Positions 1 to 5,915 of a stretch of 7,499 bases of DNA are shown in pieces (position 1 is the first letter of the stretch; every line of letters begins with the position of its first letter). The notes under the pieces were generated by a model. That model was not told the origin of the DNA and did no database searches. It was given only the letters and a program-made list of their open reading frames with translations. Source of the DNA: Prevotella sp. UBA3776 (lineage in GTDB: Bacteria > Bacteroidota > Bacteroidia > Bacteroidales > Bacteroidaceae); contig DFFM01000043.1 in NCBI GenBank assembly GCA_002369515.1, positions 3,136 through 10,634 on the forward strand, given 5' to 3'. The position numbers and the translations under genes were made by a program.

Positions 1-785
1 ACGTGGATGTTCTGGAATCCCCATGAGCGCAATGCCTCGGGAATGATGACTCGGCCGGTGCCGTGCATGGGCGAATAGACGATGTTGAGGTCTTTCTGGC
101 GCAGGATGACGTCCTGATCGACCATGGCCTCCTTGACTGCCTGCAGGTAGTCCCAGTCCATTTCGCCACCGATGATTTCGATGAGCTCTTTGTTGCCCTC
201 GAACTTCACGTCGTGGATCTTCACTTTGTTCACCTCGTCGATGATGCCCTTGTCGTGCGGGGCGAGCACCTGGGCGCCGTCTTCCCAATAGGCCTTGTAG
301 CCATTGTATTCCTTGGGATTGTGGCTGGCGGTGACGTTGACGCCTGCCTGGCAGCCGAGCTGACGGATGGCGAATGAAATTTCGGGTGTTGGGCGCAGGC
401 TCTCGAAGAGATACACCTTGATGCCGTTGGCCGAGAAGATGTCGGCTACGGACTCAGCAAACATGCGCCCGTTGTTGCGGCAGTCGTGACCCACCACCAC
501 GGCCAGGTCGTTACGTCCGGGGAAGGCTTTCAGGATATAGTTGGCGAAGCCCTGTGTGGCCATGCCCACGATATACTTGTTCATGCGGTTGGTGCCGGCT
601 CCCATGATGCCGCGCAATCCGCCCGTACCGAACTCCAGGTCGCGGTAGAAGGCGTCGATGAGTTCGGTTTTGTCGTCATTGTCTAGCATGGCCTGTACGG
701 CCTTGCGTGTTTCCTCGTCAAAAGCAGGGCTGAGCCACTCTTTGGCCCTTGCCTCGCACTGCTGAATAAGCTCGTTATTTTCCAT
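1..785 (-). CDS. Phospho-sugar mutase (phosphoglucomutase/phosphomannomutase family), N-terminal part
   Basis: Alpha-D-phosphohexomutase superfamily enzyme, cytosolic, which moves phosphate between C6 and C1 of a hexose (glucose and/or mannose) through a phosphoserine, linking glycolysis to glycan and nucleotide-sugar synthesis. Read on the minus strand from ATG at 785-783, the frame is open for 261 codons to the window edge. Visible motifs are FGTGGLRG at residues 52-59 (substrate/phosphate loop), the catalytic TASHNPKEYNGYK beginning at 152 with Ser154 as the expected phosphoserine, and SPMHGTG near 238-244. The N-terminal extension and the motif spacing fit the long bacterial phosphoglucomutase type of about 570-580 residues, so a little under half is present; the metal-binding DGD loop and sugar-specificity segments lie outside the window. 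No Shine-Dalgarno is seen and the leader is AT-rich. Its promoter (891-922) drives it away from the DUF4491-rlmH unit. Whether glucose or mannose phosphate is preferred cannot be read from this part. Confidence 0.95.
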   Translation of the reverse strand, partial: MENNELIQQCEARAKEWLSPAFDEETRKAVQAMLDNDDKTELIDAFYRDLEFGTGGLRGIMGAGTNRMNKYIVGMATQGFANYILKAFPGRNDLAVVVGHDCRNNGRMFAESVADIFSANGIKVYLFESLRPTPEISFAIRQLGCQAGVNVTASHNPKEYNGYKAYWEDGAQVLAPHDKGIIDEVNKVKIHDVKFEGNKELIEIIGGEMDWDYLQAVKEAMVDQDVILRQKDLNIVYSPMHGTGRVIIPEALRSWGFQNIH

Positions 786-890
786 AAATGATTATTTAAA
801 AAGTATTAGTGATTTGGTTTTTACGTATTAGTTTTCCAGCCTCTGCGAACGTGTTTTTGTGTTTTTGTGCAGAAAGCAGATTATTTCTTG

Positions 891-922
891 CAAAGATATG
901 TTTTTTTTCTGAAACCGCCAAA
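891..922 (-). promoter_or_regulatory. Bacteroidetes-type promoter of the phospho-sugar mutase gene
   Basis: Read on the minus strand, TTTG (919-922) is followed by 20 bases and then TATCTTTG (891-898). This matches the Bacteroidetes primary-sigma consensus TTTG-N19-21-TAnnTTTG. Transcription would start around 884, giving a leader of about 100 nt before the ATG at 785. Only sequence match and position support it, but both elements and their spacing are right. Confidence 0.72.
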
Positions 923-938
923 CTATGTTTGCTTATTA

Positions 939-1022
939 TTATTTTTTAAGGTAGTCAACGGAGATGTTGAAGGCGCGCATTGGCGGGCTGTTGCCGCAGT
1001 TTGTCCTTCGGTTGCCCAGCAT
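939..1022 (-). other. Possible 27-codon mini-ORF in a GC-rich islet
   Basis: Within an otherwise AT-rich spacer, about 950-1050 is clearly GC-richer. On the minus strand this segment holds an ATG-to-TAA frame of 27 codons (ATG at 1022-1020, stop at 941-939), starting MLGNRRTNCG and ending SVDYLKK. There is no recognisable domain, no Shine-Dalgarno and no promoter motif upstream on that strand, so translation is doubtful. The islet could instead be part of an untranslated RNA or a dispersed intergenic repeat. On the plus strand, TATGTTTG at 924-931 sits just before the islet and resembles a -7 element. No known gene is recognised. Confidence 0.2.
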
Positions 1023-1051
1023 GGTGAAATTATCTCACGGCGCGGCTTTTG

Positions 1052-1067
1052 AATTTTCTAGAAAATT
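1052..1067. repeat. Perfect 16-bp palindrome next to the tandem repeat array
   Basis: AATTTTCTAGAAAATT is a perfect inverted repeat with no loop. It ends 6 bp before the first copy of the 21-bp array. The lack of a loop makes an RNA hairpin unlikely and a site for a dimeric DNA-binding protein more plausible, though AT-rich palindromes of this size also arise by chance. Function unknown. Confidence 0.45.
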
Positions 1068-1073
1068 TTGAAA

Positions 1074-1199
1074 CATCGTCGGGAGATATTTTTACATCGT
1101 CGGGAGATATTTACGCAGCGTCGGGAGATATTTTCACATCGTCGGGAGATATTTACGCAGCGTAGTGGATTATTTTGGCAAAGAGAGGATATATTTTTG
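1074..1199 (+). repeat. 21-bp tandem repeat array, four clean plus two decayed copies
   Basis: Four consecutive 21-bp units (1074-1094, 1095-1115, 1116-1136, 1137-1157) share an identical 15-base core, CGTCGGGAGATATTT. Each is preceded by CAT or CAG and followed by a variable triplet (TTA, ACG, TCA, ACG). Two diverged units follow in register (1158-1178 and 1179-1199); the last keeps about 14 of 21 positions of unit 1. Because 21 is a multiple of 3, one plus-strand frame reads as heptapeptides of the pattern [HQ]R-R-E-I-F-x. That frame opens only with TTG at 1068, has no Shine-Dalgarno and runs out of frame into the DUF4491 gene, so I treat the array as non-coding DNA by default. The period also equals two turns of B-DNA. 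It lies just upstream of the DUF4491 promoter. Confidence 0.85.
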
Positions 1200-1210
1200 T
1201 TTTTTCGACT

Positions 1211-1238
1211 TTTGTTCGCAAAATTTTGTGTACTTTTG
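1211..1238 (+). promoter_or_regulatory. Probable promoter of the DUF4491-rlmH unit
   Basis: TACTTTTG at 1231-1238 fits the Bacteroidetes -7 element TAnnTTTG. An upstream TTTG at 1211-1214 lies 16 bases away, shorter than the usual 19-21, so the -33 assignment is weak. The start site would be near 1245, leaving a leader of about 50 nt before the ATG at 1297. The 21-bp array ends about 12 bp upstream of the -33-like element. Confidence 0.5.
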
Positions 1239-1296
1239 CAGGCAATTACCGTGCGCTTTTCTTTATGGGCTGCACGAACAGAAAACGAACAGCAAC

Positions 1297-1668
1297 ATGG
1301 AACTACATTTCACGGGCGTCATCATCGCCATCAGCACTTTTCTCATCATTGGTATCTTCCACCCCATCGTCATCAAGGTTGAATATCGCTGGGGAACGCG
1401 CCCATGGTGGATTTTCCTTGTGCTGGGATTGCTCGCCATCTGCATGGCTTTTCTGATGGAGAATGTCATTGTCTCTTCGCTGCTGGGCGTTTTGGGCGCA
1501 TCGCTGCTGTGGTCCATCGGCGAGCTGTTTTCGCAGAAGAAGCGTGTGGAAAAGGGCTGGTTTCCCATGAATCCTGCGCGCAAGGACGAGTACCAGCCCA
1601 TCGAACCCGACGAAACGCTCTGCCCCGTTCACAAAGGGAAGAGCATCTACGCCAAGGACAAGGAGTAA
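1297..1668 (+). CDS. DUF4491 family small membrane protein
   Basis: A 123-residue protein that I recognise as the Bacteroidetes DUF4491 family; the function is unknown. It has three predicted membrane helices (about residues 5-26, 37-54 and 56-75). Two segments I associate with the family are IIGIFHPIVIKVEY near the first helix and LWSIGELFSQKKRVEKGWFP after the third, followed by a charged cytoplasmic-looking tail. The start was set at ATG 1297 because the protein then opens directly with the family-like MELHFTG; the same frame is open upstream from GTG 1165, but that extension would translate the repeat array and promoter. The stop TAA abuts the ATG of rlmH, so the two are almost certainly co-transcribed and perhaps translationally coupled. 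The pairing alone does not prove a role in ribosome biology. Confidence 0.88.
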   Translation: MELHFTGVIIAISTFLIIGIFHPIVIKVEYRWGTRPWWIFLVLGLLAICMAFLMENVIVSSLLGVLGASLLWSIGELFSQKKRVEKGWFPMNPARKDEYQPIEPDETLCPVHKGKSIYAKDKE

Positions 1669-2139
1669 ATGAAGACCGAACTTATAATGGTGGGAAAGAC
1701 GGCCGACAAGCACTTTGCGGCTGGCATCAAGGACTACACCGAGCGCATAGGCCACTACATGCCTTTCGGCATCACCACCCTGCCCGACCTGAAGAACACC
1801 AAGAGCCTCAGCCAAGAGCAGCAGAAGGAACGCGAAGGCGAACAGATTCTGCGGCTGGTGCAACCCTCGGACACGGTGGTTCTGCTCGACGAGCACGGAC
1901 AGGAGTTCAGGAGCGTCGAGCTGGCCGCCTGGCTGCAAAGGAAACAGCAACAGGCACGGCGGCTGGTGTTCGTCATCGGAGGCCCCTACGGATTTTCGCC
2001 TGCAGTCTATGACCGTGCAAACGAAAAACTGTCGCTCTCGCGCCTCACCTTCTCCCACCAAATGGTCCGCCTGGTGTTCACCGAGCAACTCTACCGCGCC
2101 TGCACCATCATAAAAGGAGAGCCTTATCACCACGAATAG
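1669..2139 (+). CDS. rlmH: 23S rRNA (pseudouridine1915-N3)-methyltransferase RlmH
   Basis: A SPOUT-class methyltransferase of 156 residues, the usual size for RlmH. It uses S-adenosylmethionine to methylate N3 of pseudouridine 1915 in helix 69 of 23S rRNA on assembled 70S ribosomes. Diagnostic segments are VVLLDEHGQEFRS (about 70-82), the SAM-binding trefoil-knot loop VFVIGGPYGFS (100-110), and the C-terminal block LSLSRLTFSHQMVRL through EQLYRACTIIKGEPYHH (121-155), which carries the family's conserved Arg, Tyr and His residues. The ATG follows the upstream stop without a gap, and AGGAG at 1661-1665, inside the end of the DUF4491 gene, is a good Shine-Dalgarno for it. A terminator-like hairpin begins right after the stop. 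Complete, with no sign of damage. Confidence 0.96.
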   Translation: MKTELIMVGKTADKHFAAGIKDYTERIGHYMPFGITTLPDLKNTKSLSQEQQKEREGEQILRLVQPSDTVVLLDEHGQEFRSVELAAWLQRKQQQARRLVFVIGGPYGFSPAVYDRANEKLSLSRLTFSHQMVRLVFTEQLYRACTIIKGEPYHHE

Positions 2140-2141
2140 TC

Positions 2142-2189
2142 ATGTCTGATGTTTCAAAAACAACTTTTTTTGTAGCATCGGACATTTTT
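2142..2189 (+). terminator. Terminator-like hairpin after rlmH
   Basis: A 10-bp stem (2142-2151 with 2176-2185, one G-U pair) encloses a second 6-bp stem CAAAAA/TTTTTG (2155-2160 with 2167-2172) with a 6-base loop. Five T residues (2185-2189) follow the outer stem. It starts 2 bases after the rlmH stop and lies before the uxuA promoter, so a role in ending the DUF4491-rlmH transcript is likely. The T-tract is short. Confidence 0.55.
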
Positions 2190-2211
2190 AATGCCGGCCG
2201 AATGCCCGCAA
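2190..2211 (+). promoter_or_regulatory. Candidate operator: direct repeat with 11-bp period upstream of uxuA
   Basis: AATGCCGGCCG (2190-2200) is followed immediately by AATGCCCGCAA (2201-2211), matching at 8 of 11 positions and about one helical turn apart. The second copy covers the place where a -33 element would be expected for the uxuA promoter. An activator site controlling uronate genes is possible; no regulator gene for it is in the window. Two short repeats could also be chance. Confidence 0.3.
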
Positions 2212-2226
2212 TAGGAAAAAAAACGC

Positions 2227-2234
2227 TATTTTTG
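2227..2234 (+). promoter_or_regulatory. -7 element of the uxuAB promoter
   Basis: TATTTTTG fits the Bacteroidetes TAnnTTTG element, with transcription expected to start near 2240, about 40 nt before the uxuA ATG. No TTTG lies 19-21 bases upstream, so the promoter may be intrinsically weak or activator-dependent. The latter would fit an inducible uronate operon. Confidence 0.5.
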
Positions 2235-2280
2235 CATTCAGAAAACACACATAACATCAACTTAAAATTATTCAGAACAC

Positions 2281-3534
2281 ATGGAAAGAACCTGGAGATG
2301 GTTTGGCAAGAACGACAAGATAACGCTTGCCATGCTGAAACAAATCGGAGTAGAAGGCATCGTAACGGCCCTGCACGACGTTCCGTTGGGCGAGGTGTGG
2401 ACACGTGAGAAAATCCACGACCTGCGCCAGTATATCGAGAGCTACGGCATGCGCTGGAGCGTGGTGGAGAGCCTGCCCGTGGTGGAAACCATCAAATACG
2501 GCGGCCCCGACCGCGACCACCAGATTGAAGTCTATAAGGAGAGCCTGAGAAACCTCTCTGCCGAGGGCATCCACTGCATCTGCTACAACTTCATGCCCGT
2601 GCTCGACTGGGCCCGCACCGACTTGCGCCACAACAACCCCAACGGCGCAACCAACCTCTATTTCAACTACGCCGAGTTTGCCTATTTCGACATCTACATA
2701 CTCAAACGCGAAGGCGCCCGCGAGGAGTGGGCCAAGTTCCGTTTCCCCGAGGGTGTGGGCGAAGGACGCGACGTGCTGGCCGAGGCCGACGAACTGGCAA
2801 AGACCATGACCCCCGAGAAGGACCACGCGCTGGTGGACACCATCATCATCAAGACACAGGGGTTCGTCAGCGGAAACTTCAGCGAGAACGACGAGGCTCC
2901 CATCCAGAAGTTCCGCGACTTCCTCAACCTTTATAAAGGCATCGACAAGAAGCAGTTGCGCGAGAACATGAAATATTTCCTTGAAGCCATCATGCCCACC
3001 TGCGAGGAGTGCGACATGAACATGTGCGTCCATCCCGACGACCCCCCCATCGAGGTGCTCGGACTGCCGCGCATCGTGCGCACCGAAGAGGACATCGAAT
3101 GGTTCCTCAACGCCGTGCCCAACAAGCACAACGGACTGACTTTCTGCGCCGGCTCGCTAAGCGCCGGAGCCTACAACAACGTGGTGGAGATGGCCCGCAA
3201 ATTCGCACCGCGCACACACTTCGTCCACCTGCGCTCGTGCCACATCTTCCCCAACGGCGACTTCACCGAGGCCAGCCATCTGGGCGGCCGGGCTGACATC
3301 ATCGAGCTGTGCCGCATCTTCGAGAAGGAGAACCCACAGCTGCCCATGCGCGTGGACCACGGCATGACCTTCACCGACGAGCCCGGCGGCATCATGGACG
3401 AATCGAGCCACGGCCACAACGCAGGCTACACACTGCTGGGCCGCATGTTCGCCTTGGGACAGGTGCAAGGCATCCTCGCCACCGTTGACCGCGAACTGGG
3501 AATTGAATACAAACAGCCGGGATTCTTCGACTAA
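2281..3534 (+). CDS. uxuA: D-mannonate dehydratase UxuA
   Basis: Cytosolic, metal-dependent (Mn2+/Fe2+) TIM-barrel enzyme of the xylose-isomerase-like fold. It dehydrates D-mannonate to 2-keto-3-deoxy-D-gluconate in glucuronate catabolism (EC 4.2.1.8). The protein has 417 residues against 394 in E. coli and opens with the typical MERTWRWFGKNDKITL. Likely metal ligands, by spacing to the S. suis enzyme (His, Cys, His, Asp), are His251 in MCVHPDDPP, Cys289 in FCAGSLSAG, His316 in VHLRSCH and Asp359 in RVDHG. All are present, so it should be active. The start is ATG 2281, with no other credible in-frame start near the family N terminus and no clear Shine-Dalgarno. uxuB follows after 30 bases on the same strand with no terminator between, so the two form an operon. 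The -7 element at 2227 is the likely promoter. Confidence 0.96.
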   Translation: MERTWRWFGKNDKITLAMLKQIGVEGIVTALHDVPLGEVWTREKIHDLRQYIESYGMRWSVVESLPVVETIKYGGPDRDHQIEVYKESLRNLSAEGIHCICYNFMPVLDWARTDLRHNNPNGATNLYFNYAEFAYFDIYILKREGAREEWAKFRFPEGVGEGRDVLAEADELAKTMTPEKDHALVDTIIIKTQGFVSGNFSENDEAPIQKFRDFLNLYKGIDKKQLRENMKYFLEAIMPTCEECDMNMCVHPDDPPIEVLGLPRIVRTEEDIEWFLNAVPNKHNGLTFCAGSLSAGAYNNVVEMARKFAPRTHFVHLRSCHIFPNGDFTEASHLGGRADIIELCRIFEKENPQLPMRVDHGMTFTDEPGGIMDESSHGHNAGYTLLGRMFALGQVQGILATVDRELGIEYKQPGFFD

Positions 3535-3564
3535 AGGCTACACTTTAAAACCATTGGAAAGACT

Positions 3565-5151
3565 ATGAAGCTGACAGAAATATTGAGCGGCCAACTGAAC
3601 GCCGCAGAATGGGAGCAGAAAGGTTACCAGCTCCCCAAGTTTGACATCAAAGCCGTGCGCGAGAAGACTGCCAAGGAGCCAACGTGGGTTCACTTTGGCG
3701 GCGGAAACATTTTCCGCGCCTTCCCAGCCGCCATACTCAACGACGCGCTCAACACGGGCAAATACGACCGCGGCGTCATCGTGGCCGAGACCTTCGACTT
3801 CGAGGTAATCGACAAAGCCTACGCCCCCTACAACAACCTCTCGCTGCTCGTTTCGCTCCAGTCTGACGGCAACATCGAGAAAAAGGTCATCGGCTCCGTC
3901 ACCGAAGCCCTCAAGGCCGACTACCAGTTTGCCGACTGGCAGCGGCTGGTGGAGATTTTCCGCAACCCCTCGCTGCAGATGATTTCGTTCACCATCACCG
4001 AGAAAGGCTACACTTACAACGAGGCCGACCTGGCCCGCGGACTCAAGCCCGTGTTTGCCATGGGCAAGGTGTGCGCTCTGCTGCTCGAGCGTTTCAACGC
4101 CGGACAGTTGCCCCTCACCGTACAGTCGATGGACAACTGCTCGCACAACGGCGACAAAGTGAAAGCCGGCGTGTTTGCCTACGCCGAGCGCTGGGCGAAG
4201 GACGGGCTGGTGCCCGCCGCGTTCCTCGACTATCTGAAAGACGCCTCGAAAATAACCTTCCCCTGGTCGATGATCGACAAAATTACGCCCCGTCCTCACG
4301 AAAAAGTCAAGGAGCTGCTCGCAGCCGACGGTTTCGAGGACAACAACTACATAGAGACCGAGAAGCACACATTCACGGCTCCCTTCGTCAATGCAGAGGA
4401 GGTGCAGTATCTGGTCATCGAGGACAACTACACCAACGGCCGTCCCCCACTCCACCTGGGCGGCGCACTCTACACCACGCGCGAAACGGTCGATAAAGTG
4501 GAAACCATGAAAGTCACCACTTGCCTGAACCCACTCCACACGGCCATGTCCATCTATGGCTGCATGCTCGACTACACACTGATTTCCGCCGAAATGGCCG
4601 ACCCCGACCTTCGCTCGTTCATCCAGAAGATTGGCTACATCGAGGCCATGCCCGTGGTGACCGACCCCGGTGTGCTGAACCCCTACGAGTTCATCGGCGC
4701 CGTCATCAACCGCCGACTGCCCAACCCGTTCATGCCCGACGCCCCGCAGCGCATTGCCATGGACACCAGCCAGAAGCTGCCCATCCGCTTCGGCGAAACC
4801 ATCAAGAAATACGTTGCCCGCGGTCTCGACATGTCCAATCTGGTGCTCATCCCGCTCACGCTGGCAGGCTACGCACGCTATCTGAAAGGCATCAAGGACA
4901 ACGGCGAGCCCTTCAGCCCGTCGCCCGACCCCATGCTCGAAGAACTGCAGGCCATCGTTGCCCCGCTCGAGATAGGCCGACCCAACCAGGACTACAGTTG
5001 CCTTCGCGCGCTCTTCAGCCGCAAGGATGTGTTTGGGCTCGACCTCTACGAGGCCGGTTTGGGCGAACAGATCGAGGGCATGGTGAAGGAGCTATATGCC
5101 GGTCTGGGCGCCGTCCGTGCCACACTGCACAAGTACGTCAGCGCCAGATAG
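3565..5151 (+). CDS. uxuB: Fructuronate reductase (D-mannonate oxidoreductase), mannitol dehydrogenase family
   Basis: Long-chain polyol dehydrogenase of 528 residues (E. coli UxuB is about 486). Placed behind uxuA, it most likely reduces D-fructuronate to D-mannonate with NADH (EC 1.1.1.57). The N-terminal Rossmann domain starts with HFGGGNIFRAF (43-53), the dinucleotide-binding loop. DNCSHNG (190-196) and SMIDKITPRP (235-244) match conserved family blocks. The C-terminal domain opens with MKVTTCLNPLHTAM (315-328), holding the expected catalytic Lys316, Asn322 and His325. The Lys-to-Asn spacing is six residues, against five in mannitol 2-dehydrogenase and E. coli UxuB (K-x4-N-x2-H), which suggests a distinct subgroup. 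Tagaturonate reductase or another mannitol dehydrogenase-family activity cannot be excluded by sequence alone; the uxuA neighbour decides the call. No Shine-Dalgarno is obvious. A strong hairpin follows about 80 bases after the stop. Confidence 0.9.
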   Translation: MKLTEILSGQLNAAEWEQKGYQLPKFDIKAVREKTAKEPTWVHFGGGNIFRAFPAAILNDALNTGKYDRGVIVAETFDFEVIDKAYAPYNNLSLLVSLQSDGNIEKKVIGSVTEALKADYQFADWQRLVEIFRNPSLQMISFTITEKGYTYNEADLARGLKPVFAMGKVCALLLERFNAGQLPLTVQSMDNCSHNGDKVKAGVFAYAERWAKDGLVPAAFLDYLKDASKITFPWSMIDKITPRPHEKVKELLAADGFEDNNYIETEKHTFTAPFVNAEEVQYLVIEDNYTNGRPPLHLGGALYTTRETVDKVETMKVTTCLNPLHTAMSIYGCMLDYTLISAEMADPDLRSFIQKIGYIEAMPVVTDPGVLNPYEFIGAVINRRLPNPFMPDAPQRIAMDTSQKLPIRFGETIKKYVARGLDMSNLVLIPLTLAGYARYLKGIKDNGEPFSPSPDPMLEELQAIVAPLEIGRPNQDYSCLRALFSRKDVFGLDLYEAGLGEQIEGMVKELYAGLGAVRATLHKYVSAR

Positions 5152-5217
5152 AGATTGGCTGCCTTAGTTCCAACCGTCGAAAAGGAACCATCAGCCGACA
5201 GGACTAACAGGAATTCC

Positions 5218-5299
5218 CAACAAACAAACGAAGTCGCCTACCCGAAAATGGGTTGGCGACTTCATCTTTAAATAACCCGCTTTGCCGGTTTGTTTGTTG
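5218..5299. repeat. 12-bp inverted repeat enclosing the uxuB terminator
   Basis: CAACAAACAAAC (5218-5229) and its perfect complement GTTTGTTTGTTG (5288-5299) flank the terminator hairpin. The left arm directly abuts the hairpin stem, while 24 bases separate the hairpin from the right arm. Both structures can form together as a nested stem. Possible roles are terminator reinforcement, RNA 3'-end protection, or the remains of a small mobile element; none is proven. Confidence 0.6.
5230..5270 (+). terminator. Intrinsic terminator-like hairpin after uxuB
   Basis: A perfect 9-bp stem GAAGTCGCC/GGCGACTTC (5230-5238 with 5255-5263) continues past one T-T mismatch into ACCC/GGGT, closed by the loop GAAAAT. 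It is followed by the modest T-rich run ATCTTTA. Its position 79 bases after the uxuB stop and its stability support a role as the end of the uxuAB transcript. The rest of the spacer to 5459 holds no gene I can support and becomes AT- and purine-rich before the next start. No clear TAnnTTTG element is seen there on the plus strand. Confidence 0.7.
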
Positions 5300-5459
5300 C
5301 TGCGAGGTGTGCCCGGAGAAAGCAACTATGGAGAAAAGACCGAAGAAGCAAATGTGAGGATTTTTTCTGCACGGCGTCACCTTTTGCCTCTCTGAATTGT
5401 TATTATAGTGAATCGGTTCAAGAAAACAAAAGTATAACAATAAAAAAGAAGAAAGAATT

Positions 5460-5915
5460 ATGTTTTATTTAGTTCAGCTTTTAGTACCCATCGCCATAGG
5501 TTGCGTACTGCCCATCATGATTGTATGGTTTGTCATCCGCAAATCAATGAACGAGACCAACCAGCGCACACAGATTGTGCTGGCCGCCATTGAGAAGAAC
5601 CCCGACATGGACATCGAGGAACTGATGAAGAAGATTTCGCCCAAGAAGAAACTGCTGAAGGAGAATTTGTTGGCAAAGCTACAGTGGGGATGCTTCACGA
5701 CGCTACTTGGCCTCGGATTTATCATTGTTGGATTATGTCTTGACTACAGGGGTGGGATGGAACCCGAAGATCTCGAAATGTGCTACTTAGTAGGCGGCAT
5801 TCTTTCGGCTATTGGCATAGCTTTCCTCATCAGCTATTACGTAGGCAAGCGGATGCTGGCCAAGGAGATAAAGGCAGAGGAGCAGTTACTGGTAATGCAA
5901 GCCGAGAACAAGTGA
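5460..5915 (+). CDS. DUF6249 family membrane protein
   Basis: A 151-residue protein that I place in the Bacteroidetes DUF6249 family, function unknown. It has one N-terminal membrane helix (about 5-26), a charged cytosolic-looking segment (27-75) with the family-like stretches MNETNQRTQIVLAAIEKN and ISPKKKLLKENLLAKLQWG, and two further helices (about 78-95 and 108-127). A charged helical tail follows. ATG 5460 was chosen because the first helix begins at once; the leader is A-rich (AAAAAAGAAGAAAG) with no strong Shine-Dalgarno. Its last codons overlap the GTG of the following sigma factor gene by 4 bases. Proteins of this type often sit beside ECF sigma genes in Bacteroidetes, so a role in membrane sensing or sigma control is plausible but inferred only from context. 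Confidence 0.85.
   Translation: MFYLVQLLVPIAIGCVLPIMIVWFVIRKSMNETNQRTQIVLAAIEKNPDMDIEELMKKISPKKKLLKENLLAKLQWGCFTTLLGLGFIIVGLCLDYRGGMEPEDLEMCYLVGGILSAIGIAFLISYYVGKRMLAKEIKAEEQLLVMQAENK

Noticed and set aside
1074..1199. CRISPR array
   Set aside because: The repeats are contiguous with only 6 variable bases between cores, so there are no spacers. No cas genes are nearby.
1165..1296. N-terminal extension of the DUF4491 protein from GTG 1165
   Set aside because: It would translate the repeat tail and the promoter. The family-like protein starts at ATG 1297.
1068..1382. Protein-coding gene made of heptad repeats (TTG start)
   Set aside because: No Shine-Dalgarno or ATG, and the second half is an out-of-frame reading of the DUF4491 gene. 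Kept only as a hypothesis under the tandem array.
1303..2133. Long open minus-strand frame (276 codons) opposite DUF4491 and rlmH
   Set aside because: It is antisense to two well-recognised genes, has low-complexity composition and no family resemblance. It arises from the high GC content and codon bias of the real strand.
2142..2408. 88-codon plus-strand frame from 2142 into uxuA
   Set aside because: It begins inside the rlmH terminator hairpin, crosses the uxuA promoter and ends out of frame inside uxuA.
3538..4539. 333-codon minus-strand frame opposite uxuB
   Set aside because: It is a mirror of a clear dehydrogenase gene with GC-rich third positions; no domain and no promoter. The same holds for the minus-strand frame at 2272-3129 opposite uxuA.
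4521..5207. 228-codon plus-strand frame overlapping the end of uxuB
   Set aside because: It is in a different frame inside uxuB, rich in Arg, His and Pro as expected for an out-of-frame reading. No domain.
5427..5434. Minus-strand TACTTTTG promoter-like element before the DUF6249 gene
   Set aside because: No -33 partner at the correct distance and no supportable gene downstream on that strand (the frame at 5204-5440 has no family resemblance and crosses the terminator palindromes).
5780..5911. Longer sigma factor starting inside the DUF6249 gene
   Set aside because: The extra residues show no sigma homology and overlap the neighbour by 136 bases. The GTG at 5912 gives a normal ECF N terminus and a standard overlap.
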